Shown here piece by piece: positions 33,901 to 44,002 of a stretch of 64,000 nucleotides of DNA. The DNA comes from Arcuatula senhousia. Taxonomy: Eukaryota; Mollusca; Bivalvia; Mytilida; Mytilidae. The notes under the pieces are model-generated. The model made no database searches and had not been told where the DNA came from. It saw nothing but the letters and a program-made list of their open reading frames with translations. The DNA lies in contig OZ020304.1 in NCBI GenBank assembly GCA_963971305.1, forward strand, positions 21,248,103 to 21,312,102, read 5' to 3'. Made by a program: the position numbers and the translations under genes. The first letter of the stretch is position 1, and the number at the start of each line of letters is the position of its first letter.

Positions 33901-36900
33901 GTGGTCTAAGGCGCTGGTTTTAATACCACAATATTGTTCACTAGTCGATCACCGCTCAGCTGGTGTTCCGAGTCCCGTTTGTATAAAACTTAACGGACGA
34001 CGGACGCTTCACGAAGACAATAGCTCGTCAACAATCTTTGCAAGGAAAATTGCGATCTTCTATTTCTATGGCATGTCTTAGCTATTTATCTTTTTATATA
34101 GACATTCGAGATAGATTTTCCAAGCTGTGTAACTTGGTTAATACTTTTACTTATTTAATCATTTAAAAAGTATAGATAAGTGGGTGTTGATGTTTTTTTT
34201 TCGTACATTGTAATATTTGCTTACCAAATATGAGATGGTATAATAAAACATGAATAAGATATCTTGATATCCGGACATTTCAAAGCCTATATGCCCCATG
34301 CAGTCGTGATGGGTCGACTTGTATCTGATTCTTCATTTCATTATGTTTTCTAGCTTTCCTTTTATATAATTTAATCAATCTATTTTACATTCTTTCTTGA
34401 TAATGAATTGAATGTACAATGATTCTTGAACTGTTTACATATGACCAACCGATGTAGCAAAAAGGGGGGAGGCAAAGGTGCTTGTCAACTGACGAAAACA
34501 TGCGCAAGTTGGGAAACCGTGAGTTAAAACGTTGTACAGTTAGCTGCCGATATCATGATGATAAAATGAATTCTCATATGGTTTTCGACTAAAAGATGTT
34601 CCAGTTTGAAAAGATGTTCACCTTGTTGTTGACAGAATATTAGTCCATTAGTTATTTTAAGTAAGTATTTCTATATTTGTTTAGGTAAATTGAAATTCCA
34701 GTCACCCAAACGACCATTTGTCCCGGACGACACGTTCATGGTTTTGATAGACACTACTCACTACTTTTATCACTTTTTGTACATGGCAGAGCAAAAATTA
34801 ATTTCTATACTTTCTTAAATAAATTATTAGCAGATGTTCAAAGCCATCGGGATACTCCGGTTGGAATTTTATCCTTCCCTTCGAATGGGGTTCCCCATTT
34901 GTATGGGTGCCTATGGCCATGCTTATTAAAATGCTACATCTGTCAAAGAAGGTTAATGAGTTAAAAGAAAGGGTCGAAAGAGAGAATATAGAAAAACGTT
35001 CTGTAATTTGGAAAACTGCTTTAGATTCTTTGGATGACTTTCCTGTACTAGGAGAAGTAGAGCTGAGAAATATAACATGTGGCATCTATCAACTTAAAAT
35101 GGCATCTAGTTATATGCAAGAGCATTTAGAAGGAAACTGTGACATTTTTGTACACCAGGAAGATCTCCATTTGATTCGAGCAAAAATACAAAGCAGACAC
35201 ACATCTGCTAAAAAATATCAATTGTGGATCCAGTATGACTGTTCTCAAATAGTAGCATGGTATTGCAAATGTAAAGCTGGTGCTAGAGTTGTTGGTGTTT
35301 GTGCACACGTTGCATCCATATTGTGGTATTTGGGATATGCTAGGCATCACCCAGATGTGAAGTATGGCGTCAGGAACTGGGGTGAGTTTGTAGAGGATGC
35401 TAGCGTTGTTCCACAGCCAATTGACGAGTCTGACAGCGATGAAAGTGTTATTGAGGAATGAGAGCGGTAAAAGTATTATTGAATGACGGCAATGCAAGTG
35501 TTGTTGAATGACAGTGATGAAATTTTTCCGATTATTTATGAATTGAGAAAGACTTCTCAGAAATCTGCAATTTTTGTTTGAATTGTACAATTCTTTTACC
35601 CAAAACAGATGTTACATGTATGCTATTATATTTTGATTTAAATGTCTGTGTACTTAAACATGTGTCTATAATAAGTTATTCTCTGTTTGAATTATTCGTT
35701 AACATATGTTTATATCAAATTCAAAACCTATTTTCAGAAATTTGTGATTTTTGTGAAAATTTCTCATTTTTTACCAAAAAAAAGAATTGTGAGATATATT
35801 TCGAACATGAATGTCAAGTATACTGTACTTATGTTGCTAAAAAATAATTTCGTGTAAGAATTATCTATTTGATTATTTTATTAATGAATTGAGAATCAAT
35901 TTCCAGAAATCAGCAGTTTTTGTTTAAATTATATAATTTTTGCCCCAAAACAGAGAATATGATATCATTTTTAGTTAGATATCTGTCTACTTACCTGTTT
36001 GTCTCCGATAATTTTTTTTTTCTGCTGGTATTTCTGGTTAATATTTGTTTATATCAAATTCAAAACCTATTTTCAGAAATTTGTGATTTTTGTGAAAATT
36101 TCTGATTTTCTACCAAAAAATAGAATTGTGAGATCATTTCGAACATGAATGTCAAGTATACTGTACTTATGTTGCTGAAAAAAAATTTCGTGAAAGAATT
36201 ATCTATTTGATTATTTTATTAATGAATTGAGAATAAATTTCCAGAAATCAGCAGTTTTTGTTTAAATTATATAATTTTTGCCCCAAAACAGAGAATATGA
36301 TATCATTTTTAGTTAAATATCTGTCTACTTACCTGTTTGTCTCGGATAATTTTTTTTTTCTGTTGGTATTTCTGGTTAATATTTGTTTATATCAAATTCA
36401 AAACCTATTTTCAGAAATTTGTGATTTTTGTGAAGATTTCTCATTTTTTACCAAAAAATAGAATTGTGAGATCATTTCGAACATGAATGTCAAGTATACT
36501 GTACTTATGTTGCTGAAAAATAATTTCGTGTAAGAATTATCGATTTGATTATTTTATTAATGAATTGAGAATCAATTTCCAGAAATCAGCAGTTTTTGTT
36601 TAAATTATATAATTTTTGCCCCAAAACAGAGAATATGATATCATTTTTAGTTAAATATCTGTCTACTTACCTGTTTGTCTCCGATAATTTTTTTTTTCTG
36701 TTGGTATTTCTGGTTAATATTTGTTTATATCAATTTTAAAATTTATTTCCAGAAATATGTGATTTTTGTGAAAATTTCTCATTTTTTACAAAAAATAGAG
36801 AGTGTGATATATATTTCGCACATGAAGGTCATATATATTGCGCTTATGTCTATGATAATTAATTTCATGTTGGAATTATTTATCTAAATATGTTATTAAT

Positions 36901-38105
36901 AAATTGGGAATAAATTTCCAGAAATCAACGAATTTTGTCCAATTTTTATATTTTTTGCCTCAAAATGCAGAAAATCAACTAAATCGGCTAATACATGTTT
37001 GTTTCATGCTAAATGGTACTAAAGGTAAGATTTAGTCACAGTTTTGTTTTAAATTAAGACAGGGCCGATTTCGGCCCTTCGTGGCTCTACTCCTTTAAAA
37101 ATTACTACTGTTAATACTATTAATACTATTGTTACAAACCTGCGATAATACCCAAGAAGGCGTAAAGAAGGAAAATGTTGTCAACAAACGACGCACAAAC
37201 TAGAGCAACGGCTGCTACATTCGCCCCTGCTATACAAACAGGTCGACATCCAAACCTATTCACAGAGGCACTAACAAGAGGACCTGAAAGATGAAGTGGG
37301 AATCACAAAGGCATTAATGAAGGAACAATTTTATAACAGTTTTGCAATTCTACTACATTTTGCACGAGTTCGGATGGGCATTCACATTTCTTATATCTGA
37401 AGTACGTTAAGTCATGTAAGAAATAGCATTTCATTATATCAATTGTTTTTAATAAATCATTATCGTTAAAAAAGACACATAAAATTATTAGATGTTGAAA
37501 CCTTTTTCGCACGAACTATAAGAAACAGAGGTACCAATTGGGTATCCGAATGTCAAAATTCCGAAAGGACAGAGACAAAACCAGTTAATACCAACAAGAA
37601 CGGGACAAAAATAGACATCATGTAAAACATGGAAACACAAAAAAAAATGAATATCAATCAACAACGCGAACTCCAGTCGAAACGAGAGTGAACTCAGGTG
37701 CTCCGGAAGAGTAAGCAGTTCCTGCTTGCTATAACACACCCGTCGCGTTGCCAACAGTCAATTCAGTGTGTCAAATCCGGTAAAGGAAGCCACCCCCCCG
37801 AACTATAAGTATGCTAGTATGTTAACTATATAAATGTAAAAATATGTACCTATGATTAAATGAAATGCTAGACAAAGCGACATAACCCATGCTGTACCAC
37901 CCTTTCCTCCTCCGAATGTCTCCTGAAATTCTACAAGCAGGATTCCAAATGTACTTAAAACACCATCAGCAATAACATGAGCCATAAAAGTAGAGGCCAC
38001 AACCACCCAACCCCATCCGCCATCAGGTGGTTTGATTGACTGTTCCGTTCTTTGGACCTCGGTTGCTGAAGTATTTAGGGGGCGTTCTTGTTCCCCAACA
38101 GTCAT
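30839..38105 (-). CDS. Monocarboxylate transporter-like protein B (SLC16 family), 5 exons
   Basis: The model is complement(join(30839..30984, 31631..31756, 32220..33026, 37140..37283, 37850..38105)). Phases match MCT-A throughout and 1,479 nt give 492 residues. It is a major-facilitator transporter with the same signatures as MCT-A: PPDGGWGWVVV, NYFEKKRAFAIGISVAGSG and GRVLFGWISD. Expected role: proton-linked or facilitated transport of short organic acids at the plasma membrane; substrate unknown. It is a close tandem paralogue of MCT-A, with most differences in the central loop. It keeps the compact C-terminus KDGLE that MCT-A lost. Intron 2 (4.1 kb) holds a pearl-like repeat, a SWIM-finger transposon remnant and a 338-bp tandem array. 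Confidence 0.9.
31631..31756 (-). CDS. MCT-B coding exon 4
   Basis: 126 nt, same length and phase as MCT-A exon 4. The neighbouring intron 3 is also alignable with that of MCT-A (31760-32150 with 24290-24700). Confidence 0.85.
32220..33026 (-). CDS. MCT-B coding exon 3
   Basis: 807 nt between GTTTCAG and GTAAGT, encoding helices 4 to about 9. Five extra codons in the loop relative to MCT-A (including KDICIAT). Confidence 0.9.
33080..34015. mobile_element. Pearl-like repeat insertion in MCT-B intron 2
   Basis: Intron sequence matching MCT-A (TTGATATTTAG... and ...CTCGTCAACA) is split by about 935 bp here. The insert has repeated phrases (ATTTTTGTAGATCTCAATGAGCTT at two places, with TTCTCCAATGC), a long C run at 33580-33599, a tRNA-like module and a GACGACGGACGC ending as in pearl-like repeats. 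Confidence 0.5.
33884..33980 (+). repeat. tRNA-Leu/Ser-like module, probably SINE-derived
   Basis: GGATGGTCGAGTGGTCTAAGG resembles the A box and D arm of type II tRNAs, and GTGTTCCGAGTCCCG resembles a B box/T arm, with suitable spacing and a variable-arm-sized gap. The acceptor stem does not close convincingly, so I do not call a tRNA gene. It may be a degenerate Pol III promoter. Confidence 0.5.
34823..35461 (+). pseudogene. C-terminal part of a SWIM-finger transposon protein
   Basis: The frame opens at 34823 without a convincing start, just before an ATTATTAG|CAG that could be an acceptor. It reads FILPFEWGSPFVWVPMAML, a charged helix KKVNELKERVERENIEKR, then a SWIM zinc finger WYCKCKAGARVVGVCAHVAS (C-x-C...C-x-H), then an acidic C-terminus ending ESDSDESVIEE. 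As I recall, this C-terminal unit follows a DDE nuclease domain in a group of invertebrate transposon-derived proteins; no DDE domain is visible here. It is antisense in MCT-B intron 2 and absent from MCT-A. A host exon is possible but less likely. Confidence 0.6.
35535..36960. repeat. 338-bp tandem repeat, about four copies
   Basis: GAATTGAGAA recurs at 35540, 35886, 36224 and 36562, with a diverged form near 36900. Each unit contains ATATCTGTCTACTTACCTG, TTTATATCAAATTCAAAACC and GAACATGAATGTCAAGTATA. The first and last copies are most diverged. It directly follows the SWIM-finger frame; each unit can be read as a short hydrophobic frame, which I regard as non-coding. Confidence 0.85.
37140..37283 (-). 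CDS. MCT-B coding exon 2
   Basis: 144 nt between CTTTCAG and GTTTGTAAC, with the same length and phase as MCT-A exon 2. Confidence 0.85.
37545..37795. repeat. Dispersed repeat family R3, copy 2
   Basis: It lies in MCT-B intron 1. Landmarks are CGAAACGAGAGTGAACTCAG, GGTGCTCCGGAAGAG, CAGTTCCTGCTTGC and CACCCGTCGCGTTG. It resembles 41560-41825 and more distantly 22880-23095. Confidence 0.55.
37850..38105 (-). CDS. MCT-B coding exon 1
   Basis: It starts at ATG 38105 (MTVGEQERPLNTSATEVQRT), includes PPDGGWGWVVV and ends at CATAG|GTACAT, exactly as in MCT-A. Confidence 0.9.
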
Positions 38106-38331
38106 CTTGTTTAATTGATACTCATCTTGTTAAATTGTTTCAATGATGCTAGAAATAGACGACAAACAAAGGTGATTGAATACCCCCGAAGTTCACGGGT
38201 ATTCAGGCCTGACGCAAGGTGTTTATACAGACATATGAGATACCAAGACAGTGTGCAGATACTTAGTGAATATAAATTTATTAGTGTTTCTAATTTCTCA
38301 ACCCTCTCTTTTGTCCTTTCCTCAATAGACT

Positions 38332-38535
38332 CATACCCGTAGCCAGAACTTTTCAACAGGGGGTTCGAAAATGTGAAGAGGGGGTTCGATTTCCCAATTT
38401 TTCCTGACTTTAATAATGCTTAACCGATTTTTCATCTGATTGTCCCCTATTTTGATCAAATTTTTTGTCCAAGGGGGGGGGATCGTCCGAACCCCTCGAA
38501 CCCCCCCCCCCCCCCCCCCCCTGGCTACGGGTATG
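38332..38535. mobile_element. 204-bp MITE with 5-bp target duplication
   Basis: Ends are CATACCCGTAGCCAG and CTGGCTACGGGTATG, flanked by AGACT on both sides (38327-38331, 38536-38540). MCT-A upstream sequence (about 26805, CTCAATAGACATTA) shows the empty site. The interior is G/C-homopolymer-rich, including a long C run at 38502-38521. Confidence 0.8.
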
Positions 38536-39289
38536 AGACTCTACTATGAGACAATAAGGACATTTATAGATATTGATAGAAATAAGTATCGATATTAATA
38601 GCGAGCAGCAAAGCTCGTAGCGGAGAGCTCTACAGCAAGTTCCCGCGAAAAATTTGCCTAATTTAATGCTGATATTGATTTGTTTTTCGTCCGGATATGC
38701 TTCTCACACTGATTTCACGTGCACACAGGTTCGATGTGAATTTGAAAATAATTACCAATTTTGCTTCCAAAAATTTTCTTTGTAAATATAGAACAAGGAG
38801 AAAAATATTCTGATGACGATGAGTTACTTCATTTTTTAAGTAAAACGAATTTTATTATTTTTTTTTACATATTCTTTTTTTAACGCACATTCACCCCAAA
38901 TACCTCGTCCCAAACTGAACGTTCTAGAAAATGAACGGATTAAAATAAAAGTAAAAAAAAATAAATACGATTAAAACAGTGCATCAAAAGTGTCCACGTT
39001 ATTTCGGGAATGGGGTCCTCTAGATCTTATATTCTGAATTCTAAACGATTTTATTCCTCTATCGAGACCAGGAACTCCGTCATATGAGGGCCAAAAAGAG
39101 GATCCATCTTTGATGCTTGCATGCTAAAACTTAGGGGGGAGCTTTCTTCAACTAAAACATGTCAAAAGGTATGTATACATTTTTTTATACAATTAAGCTG
39201 TTCATTGACATCTTATATTTTTGCTATGCTCGTATTTAGGCAATGCCTATCTCGATATTATAACGACACTTATTTTTATCATGATACTT

Positions 39290-39510
39290 CTGGGGCTTGT
39301 TTAGGGGGGGGTCCAAAATCACATATCCCTGTAAATTTTTCATTAAATATCCCATATCCCAAAAAGTGTTTTTTCAGTATCCCATATCCCTGTAAATAAA
39401 ATGGACTTAAATATCCCATTTATCAAGTAAGTTTTGCCTCAAATATCCCGTATCCCATGAAAAAATTGTGTGAATATCCCATATCCCAATACACCCTAAA
39501 CAATTAAGCC
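39290..39510. repeat. Dispersed repeat rich in TATCCCATATCCC
   Basis: The phrase ATATCCC or TATCCCATATCCC recurs about ten times, bounded by TTTAGGGGGGGG and ACACCCTAAA, which may be short inverted ends. Upstream of MCT-B. Non-coding. Confidence 0.5.
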
Positions 39511-40072
39511 TCACTTCTCGCCTGTATCACGATAATAGCAAGAAGCGTAATGATACTATACAGATGTATCAGTATAAAGTAAGTAGTAATTCAAATTATA
39601 CTGTTGACAAATTCAATACAAGCATGGTCTTTAAATATTTTTGGATATTAATTCCCTATTACATAAATGTAAAGCATTACCAACTGTGTATATTATAAAT
39701 TAAGTAAAATAAATACAAATGCATATCATAACATCATGTAACCATAAATGACATTACAACTGGCTAATTATAAGTTGCAATGAAGTGTTCAATACACCAC
39801 GTGGAATGAGAATAATGATTTTTGTGTAGTAATGTATTAATTTCATACATACCTTTCACATAGTTAAAAGGTCGGCATGTATCACATGTACCTAGAACGT
39901 GGTCATTCATTCGGGTCACAGGTCGTTATCGGCCTAACGTAATTTTATTTCTCGTCAGGAATCGATCGTCAATCTGAATCGGTACGGCTTCTGACTGTTG
40001 TTTGTATGTACACATCACGGATTTACTTTATTCACATACTGTATACCTTTCCTTTAATAAATGATCATAAAT

Positions 40073-40650
40073 AGGGAATAGTGTAATTTATGGAGTGGAG
40101 TGGACTGTTGGAGTCAGTGGAGTCTTGTTGATAATTGGAGTTTTGGCCTACATTAACTAACAAGCACAGGCAACATTCATCTTAAACAAACAGAAAATTG
40201 AAATACCGATATATACTTCCAAGAGATTAGGATGATCACGTTTGGCTGATATTACAAAGTGCTGATAGTGTAAAAAGGTCATGGTATCAGAGGATCGCTT
40301 TCTATAAAAAAAAATAGTGTTCATCTGCAACTTAAGCAGGATAAGTGATGTCACGATGCCATGAACTATTGTAGAATAGAGACCAAACTGTGTTTGGTCA
40401 GATTTTATTGTATCTAATGTTAACTTCCACATTACTTGAACAGTATATATACTAATAGACAAGAGATACTAAAAGACGATCTCAAAAAAGCATTTCAATC
40501 ATGCATATCCGAAATATGTCGACACGAGAAGTTTTTTCAACACATTGCTTGCAATTTTTCTATAACCAAAAACTCCCTTCCATGACTCCACTCCAAAACT
40601 CCAAACCATTCCACTCCAACACTCCACTCCATAAATTACACTATGCCCTT
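40073..40650. mobile_element. TIR element rich in GGAGTGGAGT
   Basis: Left end AGGGAATAGTGTAATTTATG is the inverted copy of right end CATAAATTACACTATGCCC. The inner side of both is built of GGAGT/ACTCC repeats, so the element can fold into a long hairpin. No transposase; a 101-codon frame inside is not convincing. Confidence 0.7.
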
Positions 40651-41559
40651 GAATGAATACGATTTGACTTGCTGCATAAAATTTCGACTTGTTGCATTTT
40701 TACATCAATCGATAGATGCTTCTAATCTAGGTATCTGAAATGATCAGCGAGTGTTTGTTTTCAAAATAGTTTCTCAACGTCTGGTTTGTACGTCAATTTT
40801 TCAAGTTTGTGTCTCTGGTTGATAATCAAATTAGGTACATGTACTAACAGAACAATCAAACTGCTGGGATTATTAATTTCAAATGTCCGAGAAGAAATTA
40901 GAAGGCAACAGAATGCAAAGACATCAGATAATTGAAGATCGCAATGGTCCTGACTTGATTTTCGAAAGAAATGGTGGTTTAAACCAGGTTTATGCGCTTA
41001 ACTTGCCTTGTTCTAAACATTCTAGATAGGGCTCTTAATTGCTATAATAAATGTGGCATTTATGCCCTCTTGAAAATTATTAAGGAAATATTTGACCCAC
41101 ATCAGTGGTTTTACCCCACAACAATTCACACGATAATGAGTCAGTACTAAGCCAGAAATCTTTGATAAAGCTTGTTTGTATCTATGGTGTTTTTATTCCC
41201 AGAAGGCCTTATGGTCTAGCATCGATGATAATTTAAGGATATGCATAACATTTTTGATCAGTCGAAAATTGCAAAGGACGAAGAGCAGGTTGACGACTGC
41301 TTTCTGTTTTCAAGTGTGGATTTTAAATAACCGCTGTCTTGTAATACAAGTCTTGTCGCATACTTATTTAACATCTCAGTTTCTATTCAGTCTCTTGTGG
41401 GAATCGTCCTTTTGTTTGATGACCTTAGATTTAAATGCTTTTCGAATATTTCGAATTTTTTGTCGCTTTCTTTTGCAGTGGCAGATCTACATGTATGCTG
41501 TTCTCAACAACCACACACAAACTATATGTAAATCAATATAATCAAAGTCAAATGAAATG

Positions 41560-41825
41560 GGAACTTCATCGATCTATGAGATGTACCAATGGGGAATTTG
41601 AATGTTTTAAGTCTGACAGGAGAAAGACATATCTAGAAAATAAAAAAAGAGAACAACACGAAGAAACTGAAAACACAAAAATATGCAAAAACACTGAATA
41701 ACAACCAGCAGGTCGTAATGAGGGTTACCTCAGGTGCTCCAGAATGGGAATTAAGTAGTTCCTGTCTGCTGCATCACATCTGTCGCGTAACTAACGTTCA
41801 ATTAAGGATGATCGCTGGTCAATTT
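41560..41825. repeat. Dispersed repeat family R3, copy 3
   Basis: Landmarks are CCTCAGGTGCTCCAGAATGG, TAGTTCCTGTCTGCTGCATC and CTGTCGCGTAACTAACG. Same order as 37545-37795. Confidence 0.55.
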
Positions 41826-41870
41826 TTGAGATTTGTCAGATTGTCGGAATCCTCTTGAATTTACCATTAA

Positions 41871-42668
41871 ACAAGAGGCTCCCAGGAGCCTGAATCGCTC
41901 ACCTGGTCTTGATGTCAACCCTATGAAGACTTTTGTATAGCTAAATGAGCTGAATGTTTAAGCAAGAAACGAAAAGCTTTTCTCTATCTGCATTAGTTTT
42001 TTTATTCTAAATAAGGAAAAACACTATTATTCACCTTGAAAGGGGCTGTAACCCCTATAACGGGTCATGTGACAACTTCGACCCTATGGAGTCTTTTGTA
42101 GAGCTAAATGAGCTGACCATTTAAGCAAGCAACAGCTTTTCTCTATCTGCAATAGTTTTCATTCTATAGGCCAAAAACACTATTTTTTGCCTTTAACATG
42201 TTTAAGGGGCTGTAACCCCTATAACGGGTCATGTGGCAACTTCGACCCCATGGAGTCATTTGTAGAGCTAAATGAGCTGAACATTTAAGCAAGCAACAGC
42301 TTTTCTCTATCTGCAAAAGTTTTAGCCAAAAACACTATTTTTTGCCTTTAAGAGCTGTAACCCCTATAAGGGGTCCTCTGACAACTTCGACCCTATGGAG
42401 ACTTTTTAGAGCTAAATGAGCTGAACATTTAAGCAAGCAAGTAAGTGATTTTACCCTGTATTCTATTTTTAGTAACAGCAGCCAAGTTTTTTATCAAATC
42501 ATTTCAAAATGAGGATCGTTTGTTCCCAACATATGATATATCATTCCTGCAAAATTTCAATTAAATTGGTTCAGTGGTTCCAGAGGAGAAGATTTTTGAA
42601 ATTGTTAACGGACGACGACGGACGCACAGTGATGGCATAAGCTCACATTGCCTTTGGCCAGGTGAGCT
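41871..42668 (+). mobile_element. Pearl-like repeat element
   Basis: It begins ACAAGAGGCTCCCAGGAGCC (hairpin) and ends with AGCTCACATTGCC-TTT-GGCCAGGTGAGCT (hairpin) after GACGACGACGGACG. Between are about four core repeats with ACTTCGACCCTATGGAG, GAGCTGAACATTTAAGCAAG and AACCCCTATAA. Same family and orientation as 54521-56014. Confidence 0.7.
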
Positions 42669-43559
42669 AAAAAGGGATATTTTTCGACCCAGTAACCCCT
42701 ATTTTCTTTTTACACTATGGTTTATCGGGTCATTATATATAAGGACTACTTTACAAAGTTTTATAAATTTCATGTTATTTTTTTCATAGGTTTTTACACT
42801 ACAAGCTATGAAAAAGTCAGATAAAGCCTTTTCCCACCAAATTTTGAACGCTTATTATCTATAAAACGAATTTGGCAACCTATAGTTTTTAAGCTTATTT
42901 TGTAACTTTACATATTGTCTAATCATCAAATATTAGTATATAAATTTAGAGGCCTGTTATTTTCAAACTGACCAGCGAAAATCCTAAGTGTCAAACATGT
43001 CAAATCCGGATGATAAGTTACAAATTAAAAACTTTGGTGAAAAAAAAAATTCTCTAATCTGTGCACACTTTAAGTTGTTTGTTCTCTTCTCTTAAAATGT
43101 AAATTAAAATTTGAGCACGTAATTATCTTTAATAAATATGAAAATTGTTCGACTAACGGCTAGCCAGATGGAATTAAACATTTTTTTCTCATTGCTTAAT
43201 GGGGCGTTAATATCATAAACCTAACATTTTATCCATCTGATTTTGTATTATATGTTACGCTCTTTATTCTGTAAGATTGTTAATTAAGAGGGTTCCAATT
43301 TTTGACGAATGTTTTCTAATGCGTAGTAAAAGGCAATGATTTGATCATATATGTCCTTACATCATGATTTATAAACTCTGCACGGTCTGGATAAAATTTA
43401 TTTGATAAAGTTTGAATACTCTAGTAAAGATACATGTATGTTCAAAGTAGTTCATGTGGAATAATAAAAATGCTGCACACTTTTTGTTTTTTAAGAAGGA
43501 TCAAATCACATAGCACATTTCTACCAAGTTTGAAACAATTTTAGGAAAACTCTAAGCGA
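42669..43559. other. Intergenic, nothing recognised
   Basis: AT-rich sequence downstream of the first zinc-finger gene, without coding signal or a repeat I can delimit. Confidence 0.4.
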
Positions 43560-43985
43560 GCTCACAAACGGATATCCCGCTTCGTATATGAGAAGAAAAG
43601 TCCAATTATGTCTCCTGATATTCGCGCGCAATGAAATATCTGCATGAACATCTCCATATGATGTTCATGATTCCTCTAAGTAAAGTTCCATCAAATCCAT
43701 TAAGTGGTTTGGGAAGAGTTGCGCTTAAGAGGTCTACCACTGACCACTAAATTTAAAAAGCTAAGTAAAATGTACAATTATCTCCCCTGAATGAAATCCA
43801 AGAGCAAGGAAGTTTCATCATGCAAATGTCCATATGATGTACTTCCATCATGTTAAGTTCCACCAAACACCATAGTGCAGTTTAGTAGGAGTTGCGCCTA
43901 CAAGATATGTGAACAGACAGACGGACAAACAGACAGGGTGATTCCTATATACATGATATAGCCCAAAACTTTGTTTGCGGGGATA
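43560..43985. repeat. Probable dispersed repeat downstream of zinc-finger gene 1
   Basis: Two diverged copies of a unit containing CCATATGATGT, AAGTTCCA and AGAGTTGCGC occur at 43655 and 43830. They are followed by GACAGACGGACAAACAGACAG and GATTCCTATATAC, the type of ending seen in other mollusc repeats. Confidence 0.45.
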
Positions 43986-44002
43986 TAATCACATTTTTTT
44001 TG

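Noticed and set aside
33884..33980. Functional tRNA-Leu or tRNA-Ser gene
   Set aside because: The acceptor stem and anticodon arm do not fold cleanly, so I report only a tRNA-like module.
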